Counted from the stretch's first letter, positions 41,800 to 52,853 are shown. The stretch: DNA of 60,000 nucleotides from Strigamia acuminata (GCA_949358305.1 OX442314.1:60957369-61017368), one strand, 5' to 3'. Numbers and translations are program-made. The notes: generated from the sequence alone by a model not told the origin.

Positions 41800-44700
41800 T
41801 CAATTCCAACAAAACTTTGAGGCTTTTCCTCGTTGTTGGTATGGTTTTTTAAATACTGCAGTGATGTTTCGCACGAAATTTTCCTCTGCATATTTAGGAT
41901 TTGGTTTTCGTTCTCGTCGTGGACGAGTGCTAGTTCGAGGAACTATCGGTTGGGGTTTGCGGGGTTTTCGAGGCGGTTTCTTTGAAACTTCGCCTCTTTT
42001 TAACGCCGCTTTCCTTTCCATAGCAGTTAAGCGTTGTCTATGTCTATGTTTAGACTTTGTGAGCGCAGATTTGTCAATCTGCACTGAAGTTGAGTCGGAT
42101 AATTCCATTGGAATTTCTGAGGAAGTTTCAGGAATTAATTCCATTTCTTCAGCATCCGGAAGTTGATTACTTTCGTCCATCCATTTAGGATTTTCTTGAG
42201 GCGAGTAAGAGGCGGACTTTTGTCCTATTTTCCAAGTCTCAACCGGGTACGACGGAGTATAGGGATACAACGCTTTAATATTTACTGATTTTTCAATCGA
42301 ACCATCAGCTAATTTGCGTAATTTATACGCTCCGCCAGGAAGTACTTTAGTAATTTCCCACGGTCCATCTCTCTTCTCGGCGAATCCAGCGGAGATATTT
42401 TTATCTGCGCACGAGAGAATGTGAGTCTGTTTCCAGACTAAATCTCCAACTTCGAACTCCGTAATTACGAACTTTTGTTCGTGTATTTTCCTATGTCGTT
42501 CAAAATTCAATTGAATTCTGCGATGCATCTCTTGATGCGATCTGCGCAATACATCCAATAGTACTCTGACATATTTTTCTGGATTTTCTTTGTCAAATGG
42601 ATTGGCATGTTTGATAATCCTTGGGTCGAAAGGTAATGTTACGATTCGTCCCGTGTTCAGTAACATCGGGCTTGAGCCCGTTGCCGCTGAGACATTATTC
42701 CTCATCGCGAACGCGAATTCGTCTAAATAACGTGGCCATTGCGTGTGCACATCTGTGTACAAAGCCAGCATGGTTTTTATATCTCTATTGGCTCGCTCTG
42801 TCGGGTTCGCCTGGGCATGATACGTGCTTGTATGGGACGGGCGAATGTTGTACATTTCGCAATACTCATTGTAAATATCGGAAACAAATTGTTTTCCGTT
42901 ATCGCTCACAATCTTTTTGGGGTGTCCCCATCTGTTTGTAACAGATCTTAATTCTTGAACGCAGTTAGCGCTTGTGGCTTTGGTCAAAGCCTTAATTTCA
43001 ACGAACTTGGTACAATTGTCAATAATGACAAAAATATACTGGTTTTGGGATCTTCCCGCGGGTTTCGGGCCCATCAAGTCCATGTTAATACATTCCCAAG
43101 GATTGGTCATGTTGTGTGGTGTGTAAGGAGCTGCGTGCCTTTTCTGTTGAATAGGCTTGTACTGAGCACAGTGCGTGCAGCTTTTGACGTAGTTCCTGAC
43201 ACTTCTACTCATACCAGGCCAGAAATATATTAAACGCGTTTTCTCAAGCGTCTTACTCATCCCAGCGTGACCGCTTAGGGGGTGGCCATGACAAGCGAAG
43301 AGTACCCGTTTTACGAGTGAACTGGGTACAACGGCTTTAAAGCCGTTTCCCGAATCGTTTAATTCCTCTTCGAACGAAGGGTTAAAATAGATGATCATTT
43401 GATCACCATCAACTTCTTTTTTGTCTAAACAATAGTTTTTGACTTTGTTTTTCCATTCTTTTATTTCAGATTGTGGTATCCCAACAACCTTGTCATTCAA
43501 TAAATATTCTCGAATGCGTTTGCATTCAGTATCTAGTAACTGAGCATCTATTATTTCTCTCCTTGTAGGAGGGACTTCTTTAAGTACTTCAGTCAATGCA
43601 CTGTACAAGGTTTCTTGTACTTCCTCCCCCTCCTTTTCTTCAGAACATTCTTTAGAATTTTCTGAAAAATAGGAACGCACACTAAAATTTCCACATTGGA
43701 TTCTTAAGGCCCATCGGCCAAATTTCCCAGATGGTTCAGGCGTTCGCATCAACCATTTCAGTGCTTCTGCATCTGACTCTAGAGTGAATGTACCATATTC
43801 GAGATATGGTTTAAATCGATCAATAGCCCACACAACTGCGAGACATTCGAGTTCCGGCGTTGTATAACGCTTCTCCGCTCCACGTAAAACTCTGCTTGCA
43901 TAAGCTACAGGTCTGGGTACAGAAATATTTTTCTGCTTCTTTTCATCGAATATATCGACGTCTTGGCAAAGGACAGCTCCTAAGCCTTCATGTGAAGCGT
44001 CAGTCATGACAACAAATGGCAAAGTCATATCTGGTTTGTGTAGACAATTGTCACCACAAAGTAGCTCTTTAATTTTATTAAAAGCTTCTGTCTGCTCATC
44101 TCCCCATTCAAATGGAGTTTTCTCGTTCATCATACGTGTGTATGGTGCGGCAATAGTTCCGTGATTTGGAACAAACTTCCTGAAGAAGTTAGTCATGCCG
44201 TGAAAGCGCTGAATGTCTTTAGCACACGTGGGGGTGGGAAATTTCATGATCGCCGATATTTTATCGGGATCACCGAAGAGACCTTCGGGTTTAATCCAGT
44301 GGCCCAAGAATTTTAATTCTGTACGCCCAAAACGAGATTTCGCTTTATTTATTGTCATGTTGGCTTGGTTAAGCCTTTCCAAAACATCTCGAACATGTTT
44401 GAGATGATCATCCCAATTATCTGAATACACAATTACGTCATCCAAATAAACTAACGCGTAGTCTTGCAAAGCTGAGCCTAAAATGCCTTCCATCAGACGC
44501 TGGAAAGTACAAGGCGCATTGCAAAGGCCGAACGGCATTCGCACAAATTGATAAGGGCCGTTTGGCGTATAAAACGCCGTTTTTGGACGATCTTCCTTAC
44601 ACATTTCGACTTGGTAGTAACCTTTAACAAGGTCAATAGACGTAAAATACTTTGCCGGACCAGTATTATGCAACAAAAGGTCAATACTTGGCATTTGTAT

Positions 44701-45090
44701 TACTTCGACTTCAGTGATGGCATTTAGCCACCGGTAGTCAATGCACATCCTATACGAGCCGTCAGGCTTCGCAACAATGACGGGATGACTTATGAAGGGC
44801 CCTTTGGCCTTTTCAATGAGTCCATCCTGTTCCAATTCTGCAGCTAGTTTGGTCATAATGGCTCTCTTGGCCGGGTTATACATTCTATACTGCATTTTGG
44901 GCAATGAATGCCCTTCTTTGAACTTAATACGATGTTGGGTCACGTTAGTGCACCCAACTTGATCACGAAATACATTCGGTATCGAGTTAACCACTTCGCG
45001 AAGTGCTAGTCGTTGTTCTGGAGTGCAGTCGCTCTCCTCAACTAATTTTTCATCCCAACTCAATTGAGTTGAGAGTGGACGACAGTCCTA
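41800..45090 (-). CDS. pol: Gypsy Pol: reverse transcriptase, RNase H, integrase
   Basis: About 1,090 residues, intact. The frame opens after a stop at about 45093, overlaps the end of the protease frame and has no ATG near its start, so it must be reached by a frameshift. The RT has the IDYRWLN and MPFGLCNAP motifs and the catalytic YLDD (about residue 210). RNase H shows TDAS, ELEC and a later aspartate (ESDAEAL). The integrase HHCC finger (H-x3-H ... CTHC) lies at about residues 600-650. The core acidic triad sits in MDLMGP, VSDNGKQF and NPTERANR, followed by a GPY/F-type module (GPWEITKVLPGGAYKL) and a basic tail. No chromodomain. All catalytic residues I can check are present. Confidence 0.95.
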
Positions 45091-45786
45091 AATAATCGAA
45101 AGTAATTCGATTCAACGGGGCGAAGGCCAAATTGGCTTCTTCCGATTCATAAGGAGCGGACCAATTAGGTTTATCTGCACAAGAGAACTCTTGTAAATGT
45201 GGATGCGGACTAATTTTCTGTCTGCGCATGAAATTGTGACCAAGTATCAAGCCACAAACTCGTTTTGCTAAAACGATGAAATTCATTGGTGTAAATTCAT
45301 CAGCCCATTGCACGCACAAAGTTATTTGTCCGACAGGCTTGTGTGCTACGCCTACAGCGTTAACCAACATGTTTCTGGGGGCCTCTTGCAAAAATTCTGG
45401 CAAAGCCTGAGTTTCAGACAAGAGTTGTTCCCCAATGTAACATTGAGATGCTCCTGTATCCATGAGCGCGTTGTAGGTGAGCCCACCAATTGTGATCTTC
45501 ATTCGAGGATCATCTTTATTATTACCTAAAGTAATATTGTGCAAATTATTGCCGCCTATGACTCTGTTGAGTCGGCGGAGTCTACAGAATTTCTTCGTGT
45601 AGCACTTGTGTGGAAACAATGTCAGATTTTTTAACTGTTCTGTCATTTCTTGCAGATTTTCCTCTACTCCGCCACTATGACTAGTGGCTACTTCAAGACA
45701 AGTTGTGTCTACATCCATAAATAAAGATTCCGACGTAGCATTAGCTACTTCTGGGGGATGGAATAAACCTTCGTCCCCCGGACCTA
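45050..45786 (-). CDS. pro: Gypsy protease frame (separate from gag and pol)
   Basis: Retroviral-type aspartic protease: the active-site motif MDTGASQCYIG lies near the middle, with the flap and hydrophobic ILGHNFMRR ahead of the end. The frame runs open from the gag stop (via the -1 heptamer A AAA AAC at 45793-45787) to TGA at 45052-45050. Its only early ATG is at 45718. The reading is -1 relative to gag; pol is +1 relative to it. Proteases of this class cleave Gag and Gag-Pol in assembling particles. Confidence 0.85.
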
Positions 45787-48030
45787 GTTTTTTGAACTAG
45801 TCGCACTTGAATCAGCAGATTCTGGCTTGATCAAAGTCTTGACCATTTCTGCCAACGAGTTAGTCAGCGAAGTTTGTAACTTATTTTCAAAAGTATTAAG
45901 TTTCGCATCAAGTTTAGCATCCAGTGTTGCATCCAACACTTCTTGAATTATCCATCTGTTATTAGGACGTTTAGAAGTAGGATCCACAGTCGGGGAATCC
46001 GGCGTACTTCGTTTTTGCAACTCTTCAGAGTTGAAATTTGCACGTGGTTTTAAATCTGGACATTCTCGACGCATGTGTCCTGGTTTCTTACAGTGGTAAC
46101 AAACTAATTGACCACGTCTGGTCTGATCTACTGCTCCATTTATTAAATAGACAGCTTCACATTCTTCGGGTAACTCTTCATCATAAATATTAAGTTGTTC
46201 TTGTGAATCCAAAGTTAAAGATTTAGCATTTGTCTTCGGCTGAGGACGAGTGTCAGTTTTCCGAGGTGGGAAAACAACTGGATTGGAAATATTTTCCCTT
46301 GCTCCATTAGCTGTACGACTGTACAAGCCTTTATTTTTCGTTATAACGGTATAAATCTCTGTCAGAGGTAAATCCGCTATGCCTTGCGTATGCAAAAGCA
46401 AATCATTAGCAGGGGTTACACTCCCGATAAAAAGACAACCGGCCCCTTTTGCATCAAGACTGTCTTGTAATATCCATAACTGGTAATATTTGTGCATAAA
46501 GTCGTAAAGACTTTCTGTTTCCAGTTGTTTCAACTTAGTTAGTTGGTTCGTCCGCTCTTGTCGAGTGGCTACAAACCGTTCTTTGAACGCCTGTTCAAAT
46601 ACTTCCCAAGATATGAAATCTTCTCTCCTTTCATGAAACCAACCATGCGCTTGCTCAGTTAAATAACCGGCCACGCCTTTAACAAGCATGTCATCGAGTG
46701 ACATGTTTCGCAGGAAAGCGACATTTTTTACAATATTGAGAAAGCGTTCGCTTTCTTCTGCTTTTCCGGAGAATACAGGGATATCTGGTGGTTTCAAACA
46801 GTTAGTTTGAGGGACAGTGGCGAAACTTTTTCCTGCCTGCATCAACTTGTGCATGGTCGTGGCAATTGACGCAAGGTCATCAGCCGTCATTCCAAAGCTA
46901 CTGGGGGGGCGCGAATTGTCATTTGACGATCCGCCATTATTTGGTTGACTCGAGTTATTTTGACTTGAGCCACCACTATTGGGGTTGAAATTATTCGACC
47001 CTCCTTGATTTGACCTGTTGTGGTTACCAAAGTTCGAATGGTTATTCGAATTGCCTCGGTTCCCATAATTCGAATGATTATTAGAATTACCCTGATTGTC
47101 AAAATTCGGACGGTTGTTCGAACTTTCTTGATTACCAAAATTCGGACGATAGTTCGAATTTCCTGGCGTACCTCGATTCAAATAGTTATTTGAATTTCCT
47201 GGAGTTCCAGTAGAAGGATTATTTAAATCATTCGGATTATTTGGGTTATTCGAGTTCGGAGGAACTGGGTGACCCCTTTGCATGTTAGGTGCTGGACTAG
47301 AATTGTTTGCAAATCTAGAATTTGGGTCAAAACGGCGGTTTGGACCTCTTGTCGCACCTGAATTTGGGTTCAAATTTCCAGCGAGGTTCGGACAACTATT
47401 TGATCCGTTTAGAAAACTTGGATTAGGGTTGACCATATTAGTCGGACCCAAATTCGCTCTGTTGAACGTATTCTCAAAGTTCTCTGGATTTGTAAATCCT
47501 CTTTGTTGGTTGCGAGCGAAGTTATTCGCTCGTAATCGTTGTTGGAAAGCACGATTAAAATCTCCTGGTGTCAAATTCGACTGATCTTGACGAGGAGGTT
47601 GTGCATTTTTATTTCTATATCTAGAAATAGGCGTCGAAGGAGTGGGACTAAAATTATTTAATCTTTGGCTGGCTGGGGAATTAGGTTGCTCCGACGTAGT
47701 ACGACGCGTGTGTACAAAATCTAATACTTCGGTCAAAGATCTAAATTGGTTTGGGTTCAAACCGTGATCCTGACAAAATAATAGACCGCCTCTGCCTAAA
47801 TGAGAACCTTCAGGAATGCATTCCTCTTCTCCAGGCGGAGTAGGTTCACGTGGAGCCCTATTCTCTCCAGATGGTCCGGCTGTTTCATTTGAAACGCCAT
47901 TATGGACCGCGTGGTTTTCCACTTCTTCAGTTCCATTAGGAACAGGTATAAACCCGGATAGATTCATTCCACCGGTCAAACAAGTTCTTTCCTTACCACG
48001 GGTGTTCATGTGATGCTGGTTATTAGTCAT
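45784..48030 (-). CDS. gag: Gypsy Gag with Asn-rich domain and CCHC zinc knuckle
   Basis: 748 residues from a true ATG (48030). Residues of about 150-370 are an Asn/Ser/Gly-rich low-complexity region with repeated NSNNHSN and GNRGNSNN-like blocks. A helical capsid-like domain follows (WEVFEQAFKERFVATRQERT at about 490-510, a retrotrans_gag-type motif). CYHCKKPGHMRREC is a standard C-x2-C-x4-H-x4-C nucleocapsid finger. Gag forms the virus-like particle and packages element RNA. The stop TAG directly follows AAAAAAC. It is longer than most gypsy Gags because of the Asn-rich segment. Confidence 0.9.
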   Translation of the reverse strand: MTNNQHHMNTRGKERTCLTGGMNLSGFIPVPNGTEEVENHAVHNGVSNETAGPSGENRAPREPTPPGEEECIPEGSHLGRGGLLFCQDHGLNPNQFRSLTEVLDFVHTRRTTSEQPNSPASQRLNNFSPTPSTPISRYRNKNAQPPRQDQSNLTPGDFNRAFQQRLRANNFARNQQRGFTNPENFENTFNRANLGPTNMVNPNPSFLNGSNSCPNLAGNLNPNSGATRGPNRRFDPNSRFANNSSPAPNMQRGHPVPPNSNNPNNPNDLNNPSTGTPGNSNNYLNRGTPGNSNYRPNFGNQESSNNRPNFDNQGNSNNHSNYGNRGNSNNHSNFGNHNRSNQGGSNNFNPNSGGSSQNNSSQPNNGGSSNDNSRPPSSFGMTADDLASIATTMHKLMQAGKSFATVPQTNCLKPPDIPVFSGKAEESERFLNIVKNVAFLRNMSLDDMLVKGVAGYLTEQAHGWFHERREDFISWEVFEQAFKERFVATRQERTNQLTKLKQLETESLYDFMHKYYQLWILQDSLDAKGAGCLFIGSVTPANDLLLHTQGIADLPLTEIYTVITKNKGLYSRTANGARENISNPVVFPPRKTDTRPQPKTNAKSLTLDSQEQLNIYDEELPEECEAVYLINGAVDQTRRGQLVCYHCKKPGHMRRECPDLKPRANFNSEELQKRSTPDSPTVDPTSKRPNNRWIIQEVLDATLDAKLDAKLNTFENKLQTSLTNSLAEMVKTLIKPESADSSATSSKN
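45787..45793 (-). promoter_or_regulatory. -1 ribosomal frameshift heptamer A AAA AAC at the gag stop
   Basis: The - strand reads TCA AAA AAC TAG in the gag frame. The heptamer A AAA AAC matches X XXY YYZ exactly, and a slip of -1 enters the protease frame, which is open from that point (next codons CTA GGT CCG GGG). The 3' flank is GC-rich (ggtccgggggac), but I did not find a definite pseudoknot. Confidence 0.8.
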
Positions 48031-49199
48031 AACTAAACTTAAAACTAAGAAAATTTCCTAAGTCTGAGAGATAACGATGAAGTTGCAAACGTTCAGGAGG
48101 ATCGCAAACGAAGCAGTGGTCACACTAGTTCGAAAGGAAGTATGGGTACTTCGATACACCTCTCTGATTGGTCAAGTATCAACGCTAGTCTCGCGAGAGT
48201 CCAATCTCGTCCGAGATTGGTGGAAATCATCAAGTTCGTGGAACCGTAATCTTGACAGATTCCAGTGTTATGACGTAGTCACCAAACAAAATGGATACTT
48301 TTCAAAGTATTTTAAAATATCACCGCATTTATTAATAAATGAATGATCACCTTTATGGAATTTTTTTAAAGTTTTAAAACTCGTAATTTCAAAAGACGCG
48401 CCGATTCGTTTGAATCGACGGCTTTTCTGCACAACACGGGTTGCTAGGCAACACAACAGCGAGAATTCTTCTTCGCTAAAATTCGAATGGTATTCCATTC
48501 GTAAAATTCGATTTCAATGGCTTGAGATCACGATTTTTAACCAACATTTTAATGTAGATCAAGTCTGTAAAATAAGGTAAACCCACTTTGAAATAAAATA
48601 TAAATTTTAATTCCTTCGAAAATCGTCAATTTTCTTTCTAATTTATTTAGGCAAATAAATTTAGGTTTAACTTGAAGTCTCAAGCAAAATATATATAAAA
48701 GAATATTCTAAAAATTAAAACAACTGTTAAATTGATAGAATTCTTTAAGAATTCCATCAAAAGTCAACTTTTCAAAATTAGGCCCGACCGCGTGGTTTTG
48801 TCAGATTGTCGACGACAAAATGACGTTACCCGGGCGGAACCAACTTCAACAAGCTCGGGCAAGACTCCTATTCTCGGGTTGGGCCTTTAGGCCTGACCAC
48901 GCGGTAGAAATTATTATTTTGTTAAAACGTATAATTTCCACGGCGGAGAATCGGAATAAAGTGAATTACACTTATGTTCTTGCGAGAAGTTCTAAAACAG
49001 AATAAAATATATTAAACACAAATATAAATTTCGTTCGAAACTCATTTTACACACCAAAAAAAAATTTCATTTGAAATTTTATCACCGTAAGCACATTTCC
49101 GAATTCTCATAAATACACACAAAAATCACCATAAACGTTACACTACTCGAATTCATCATAGACATGCAAAACTTCAAATTTTATTTAAAATTTGGCAGC
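48031..49199 (-). other. Gypsy 5' leader
   Basis: About 1.2 kb between the primer-binding site and gag. Contains a long-range 10-bp perfect complement (accgcgtggt 48787-48796 with accacgcggt 48896-48905) around gtcgac and cgggc/gctcgg elements. A packaging or dimerisation structure is an inference from position. Confidence 0.4.
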
Positions 49200-49201
49200 C
49201 T

Positions 49202-49219
49202 ATCTCGGTAGAACCTCCA
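49202..49219 (-). other. Primer-binding site for tRNA-Gln
   Basis: Two bases after the 5' LTR the - strand reads TGGAGGTTCTACCGAGAT, complementary to the 3' end of eukaryotic tRNA-Gln including CCA (invertebrate-type acceptor stem). Confidence 0.7.
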
Positions 49220-49221
49220 CT

Positions 49222-50966
49222 TGTGACGATTCTACTTTTGGGCTAATTTATTAGTCCTTTTGAGATAGATAATTCGGTTTATACAAGACGTTGCTAAGTT
49301 TAGCAACAACCTAACCGAGATAAGCTACGGAAGTCTTTACAAACATGGCACGTGATCGAATAGAAATAACTTACAGTTTTAGTGTGACATAACATATTTA
49401 TTACTAAATATTTAATGATAACAAAGATGGGTTCTTGACGCGTGTAAACGGGCGGCATCAACTGGTTGAGGATCCGGGCGAAGCCAGAGGGATACGGCTG
49501 ACTTGCGGCATCGTCACAAATATCACTACGGAGACGTATTTGGTCCGCAGCATCGATAATCTAAATATGCGAAGAGTCCTTCGCTTAAACAGGAATATTC
49601 GGCAGAATATTCCATTGTTTCAAATGAATAAAAATAAAGTAATTAGTGGAATACAACAAATGAATTGTTGTATAAATATTAATTGGGCGGGGACCGTCAC
49701 GACAATTGAGAGAACGTCGCGGGAGTTGTTGAGACTCCATCCGCCAGCATGCCTTACGACGACAAGATCTCGTGACCAGGCGCCGAGTATTTAATTATGT
49801 GCTTTAACTCGCTATCGGTGGTACCAACCACCAGGTAAACATTTCTATGGACTTACCGGGTTTAAAAGATATTGCCAATACAGGATTACCAATGCCCGAG
49901 TAATTTGTTTAACACAGTGTTGTTCAACTCCTGTTCACGGGTTACTAACCCGGAGGGTACGATGGGGCGGGGACCGTCACAATGGTCGAGAGAACCATCG
50001 CGGGAGGATTTGACTCCTCCATCCGCCAGCATGCCTTACGATGACGGGATCCATTGATCGAGCACCGGGTAAAATATTAATCGGCCACTGCCGTTGGATT
50101 ACCATTATCCAGGTAGTTATTTATCGCAACATCTTTAGATATTACTCACGGGCTACCAACCCGGCGTGTTACTTGTGCATTAGGCTTTTACCGACTTTTA
50201 ACGAGCGGAAGGACCAATCGTAGAAAGACGGGAACCTGCGTGCGTTGTTTACAACAACCATCCTGCAGCGGACTGTGGCCAGTTAGCTGAGGGACCTACT
50301 TTCATTTAGCAAGGTCGTACTGTATACGACCGTTATATTAAGCCACCGTACGAAGTCCTACTGTCCCGTAGAACAGCTGGCTAACGTTACGGGGCCATTT
50401 CATGCGAATGCATGTCTATTACCGGAGTTAGCCTTCCCGAAATAGCCCTACAACAGCAATAACAAAATAGTAATGAATACTAACTGTGGAGAGCTGAGGT
50501 GGCCTGATGTGTCGATAGAGAATAATGAAATCAAACGATAACAATTCAACTACAGACAATATACAAGTTCAGTTATCAAGCCAGGGGGGTAGTGAGAAAC
50601 TGATGCTTATATAGTTCTGTAGAACTACCAGATTGGCGACAGCCAATCAGCGTACGAATCGGCGGATTCGTGGGTCACTAGTCCGGACCTAATATATGAC
50701 TATGTCCAGATGGGCCCAGTTGGGGTCCGGAAGGGTCCGATTGGTTCCCTTCGACAGGTAAGTAATGTGGATATTGATTCGATAGAATCAACATCATCAA
50801 GTAATTAATACTTAATTCATATTGAATAAAATAGTTATATTTTATTCACCGTGTCCAAGTAATAATTTATTACGCTTTTTAGTTTCGTCGAGTTTGAATT
50901 GCGCGCGTTTGTTAAACAGCGCCATCTATTGTGAACATTGATAAATACTGATTTGTAATCATCACA
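49222..50966 (-). repeat. Gypsy 5' LTR (1745 bp)
   Basis: Same length as and nearly identical to 36735-38479. Folded units at 49686-49745 and 49966-50027. Confidence 0.95.
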
Positions 50967-51099
50967 TACAGATTTTCTGTTACTGCAACTGCTCTCTCAA
51001 TTGTAGAACTCGTACAGACATTCACCGATGCCGATCATTTCGATTTTGACGTCCAATTTGCTTTTTATCTAGATGGAACTCTTCAAACCGCTTTTAATG

Positions 51100-51684
51100 G
51101 TCAGTCAGGAAATTTTCCAGTCCTAAATGCACTGTTTGGGTAGAAAAAAATGCTTTTTGTGTGTACAAATTGACTTTTGAGGTTGAAAATCTATTTTACT
51201 TATGCCTACACCTAGTTCTATGAGCATTTTAATTTAAAACAATTATTTTGTATGCATTTTATCAGAACCAAGGAAAACATGGACATGTGTCACACGTTCG
51301 GTGCGTTTTGCCACGGATGGTATCACATAGCCGCACTGTATTCTGGGATGACAACAGGTAACAAACATGGTTAGTTGTAAACATTGTCATTGTTGTCATC
51401 CAATCAACGCACAGAACAACGAATCGATAGAAAACATAACAGGTATGCGTGTCAGTGTTATCCTTGGTTCCTAATTTCATGTTCCTATAAACCTTTTTTG
51501 TATACAGTATACAGTATACAGTTTTTTGTAAATCATCAATGGACGACCACATTTAAAATGACCACTTTTTTTCTGGTACTGAAAAAAGTCACCATAGACA
51601 CCTGTCACTACACTCATGCCATGGACACATGCTAATTATTATTTTAACTGGAGAATTATTATAATTATTCTTCTGCCTGTACAG
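51100..51684 (+). other. Putative intron of the broken THAP-domain gene
   Basis: Bounded by AATG/GTCAGT and tgcctgtacag. Contains an imperfect inverted repeat (gaaccaaggaaaac at 51266 against tatccttggttc at about 51460). Confidence 0.3.
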
Positions 51685-51841
51685 TTATTATATTGTTGTT
51701 TTATGATGAGAGAAAACATGAACCAGTGACAGAAAAACTGTATGTCTTTACATTTAATTATACACATGGTGTTGCCTGTACAAAAGCAAATTACTGGTTT
51801 GTGGTGTTGAGTTTATCAAAACAGGAAGAACATCTGAAGCA

Positions 51842-52392
51842 GTATGTCAATCGATCCATTTGACTGTTTAGGAGAAATTCAAACTAAGAGTTCATGTTAT
51901 TTTTCAAATAATATAATACGGAGTAATAAAATTCAAGTTTAGGTTTAACTTCTTTACAAATTTCAATGCAGTAAACCTTAAGTTGGAAAATTTGGGTGAC
52001 AATGTGTAAAATAGAAAAAATGATTTGTCAACCAGAATACTAAATCAATCAGAAATATTGATTCAAAATTCAACTTTTAAATTAAATGTTACTTGAAACG
52101 TATTTAAGATATCCAGAGTACATACCATATCTTCCAGTGAAAATAAATGACTGTGATAGTGTCGAGCCTCGTTATAAAGAATTACAAGGGACCCGAAAAA
52201 TGGGTTCGTTATGACAATAGTTTGTTTTAACATGATATTCTATGAACAAGCAACCTCCGAGCTATTCGTTATATCTAGAAATTCGTTATATCGCGATTCG
52301 TTATAATGAGGTTCGACTGTACTACAGTTCAATACCGGTGTCCTAATGCTAAATTCAAACTAAATTCAATCTACCCTTGCTGCTTATAAAAT
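51842..52392. other. AT-rich stretch, nothing recognised
   Basis: No ORF or repeat stands out apart from short agaattcgttat-type repeats near 52185-52310. Confidence 0.35.
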
Positions 52393-52853
52393 TATACAGG
52401 GTGTCCTACAAAACACCTACCAGGTGAATTATTTCCTTTCTTTTGTGTTTCCTCTCTTCTACTTACAGGTATGACCCAATAAAGTGTCCTAATTGAGGAT
52501 TAGCTAGGTTGCCTCAATAGTTTTAGGTTACAAAGCTGAGTTATAATGCTGAGTAGGCCAATGTTTCAGACCTTTTTTCTCAAAACATTTCCCTAAGAAA
52601 TAATTTTGTTAAGAACAGTTCTAGACTAATTAGATGGTTCTCTACAACTTTGCAATTGACATTTTTTGGGTAGCATTGTTGGTTTAAAAGTTACGAGTTG
52701 CAAAACAGTGATGCAACAATGTCACATGCATTTAACATGTTTCATTGAATTTGTCACAGGTCATTTACTTTAATTCTATATCAAAAGTATTTTTCAATTA
52801 ATGTGATTGTGAAAAAATTCACCTGGTAGGTGTTTTGCAGGACACCCTGTATA
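52393..52853. mobile_element. TATACAGGGTG inverted-repeat element, 461 bp
   Basis: Ends TATACAGGGTGTCCTACAAA and the complement, continuing into caggtgaatt on both sides. Internal ttctctacaactttg is related to the copies at 441 and 23001. No ORF. Confidence 0.75.

Larger units (their letters stand above)
36735..50966 (-). mobile_element. Near-intact 14.2-kb Ty3/gypsy retrotransposon with extra ORF
   Basis: Identical-length LTRs (1745 bp; 36735-38479 and 49222-50966) with TG...CA ends and terminal TGTGAYGA inverted repeats. They are flanked by the 4-bp target duplication TACA (36731-36734, 50967-50970). Order on the - strand: 5' LTR, tRNA-Gln primer-binding site, 1.2-kb leader, gag, protease frame, pol (RT-RNase H-integrase), 1-kb spacer, an extra GC-rich ORF, 0.7-kb tail, purine tract, 3' LTR. 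The integrase-after-RNase H order and the YLDD reverse transcriptase identify Ty3/gypsy (Metaviridae). I found one LTR mismatch (G at 37756, C at 50243), so the insertion is very recent and may still be active. Confidence 0.95.
36265..51841 (+). pseudogene. Broken THAP-domain gene interrupted by the gypsy element
   Basis: Exon 1 (36265-36584) encodes a THAP domain starting MVYCAAWNCNNGSTSGKS. A stop lies in frame at 36340-36342, and the third zinc ligand is lost: the C-x2-H site reads RNDH. Its donor AG/GTATGT (36585) is good. The matching acceptor actacag (AG 50970-50971) now lies beyond the gypsy element, which duplicated TACA within that acceptor. Exon 2 (50972-51099, phase 2 in, phase 1 out) and a further open exon (51685-51841, phase 1 in) join in phase. 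The last exon (LLFYDERKHEPVTEKLYVFT) faintly resembles a HORMA-domain strand, but this is weak. Its next exon was not found. Confidence 0.5.
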
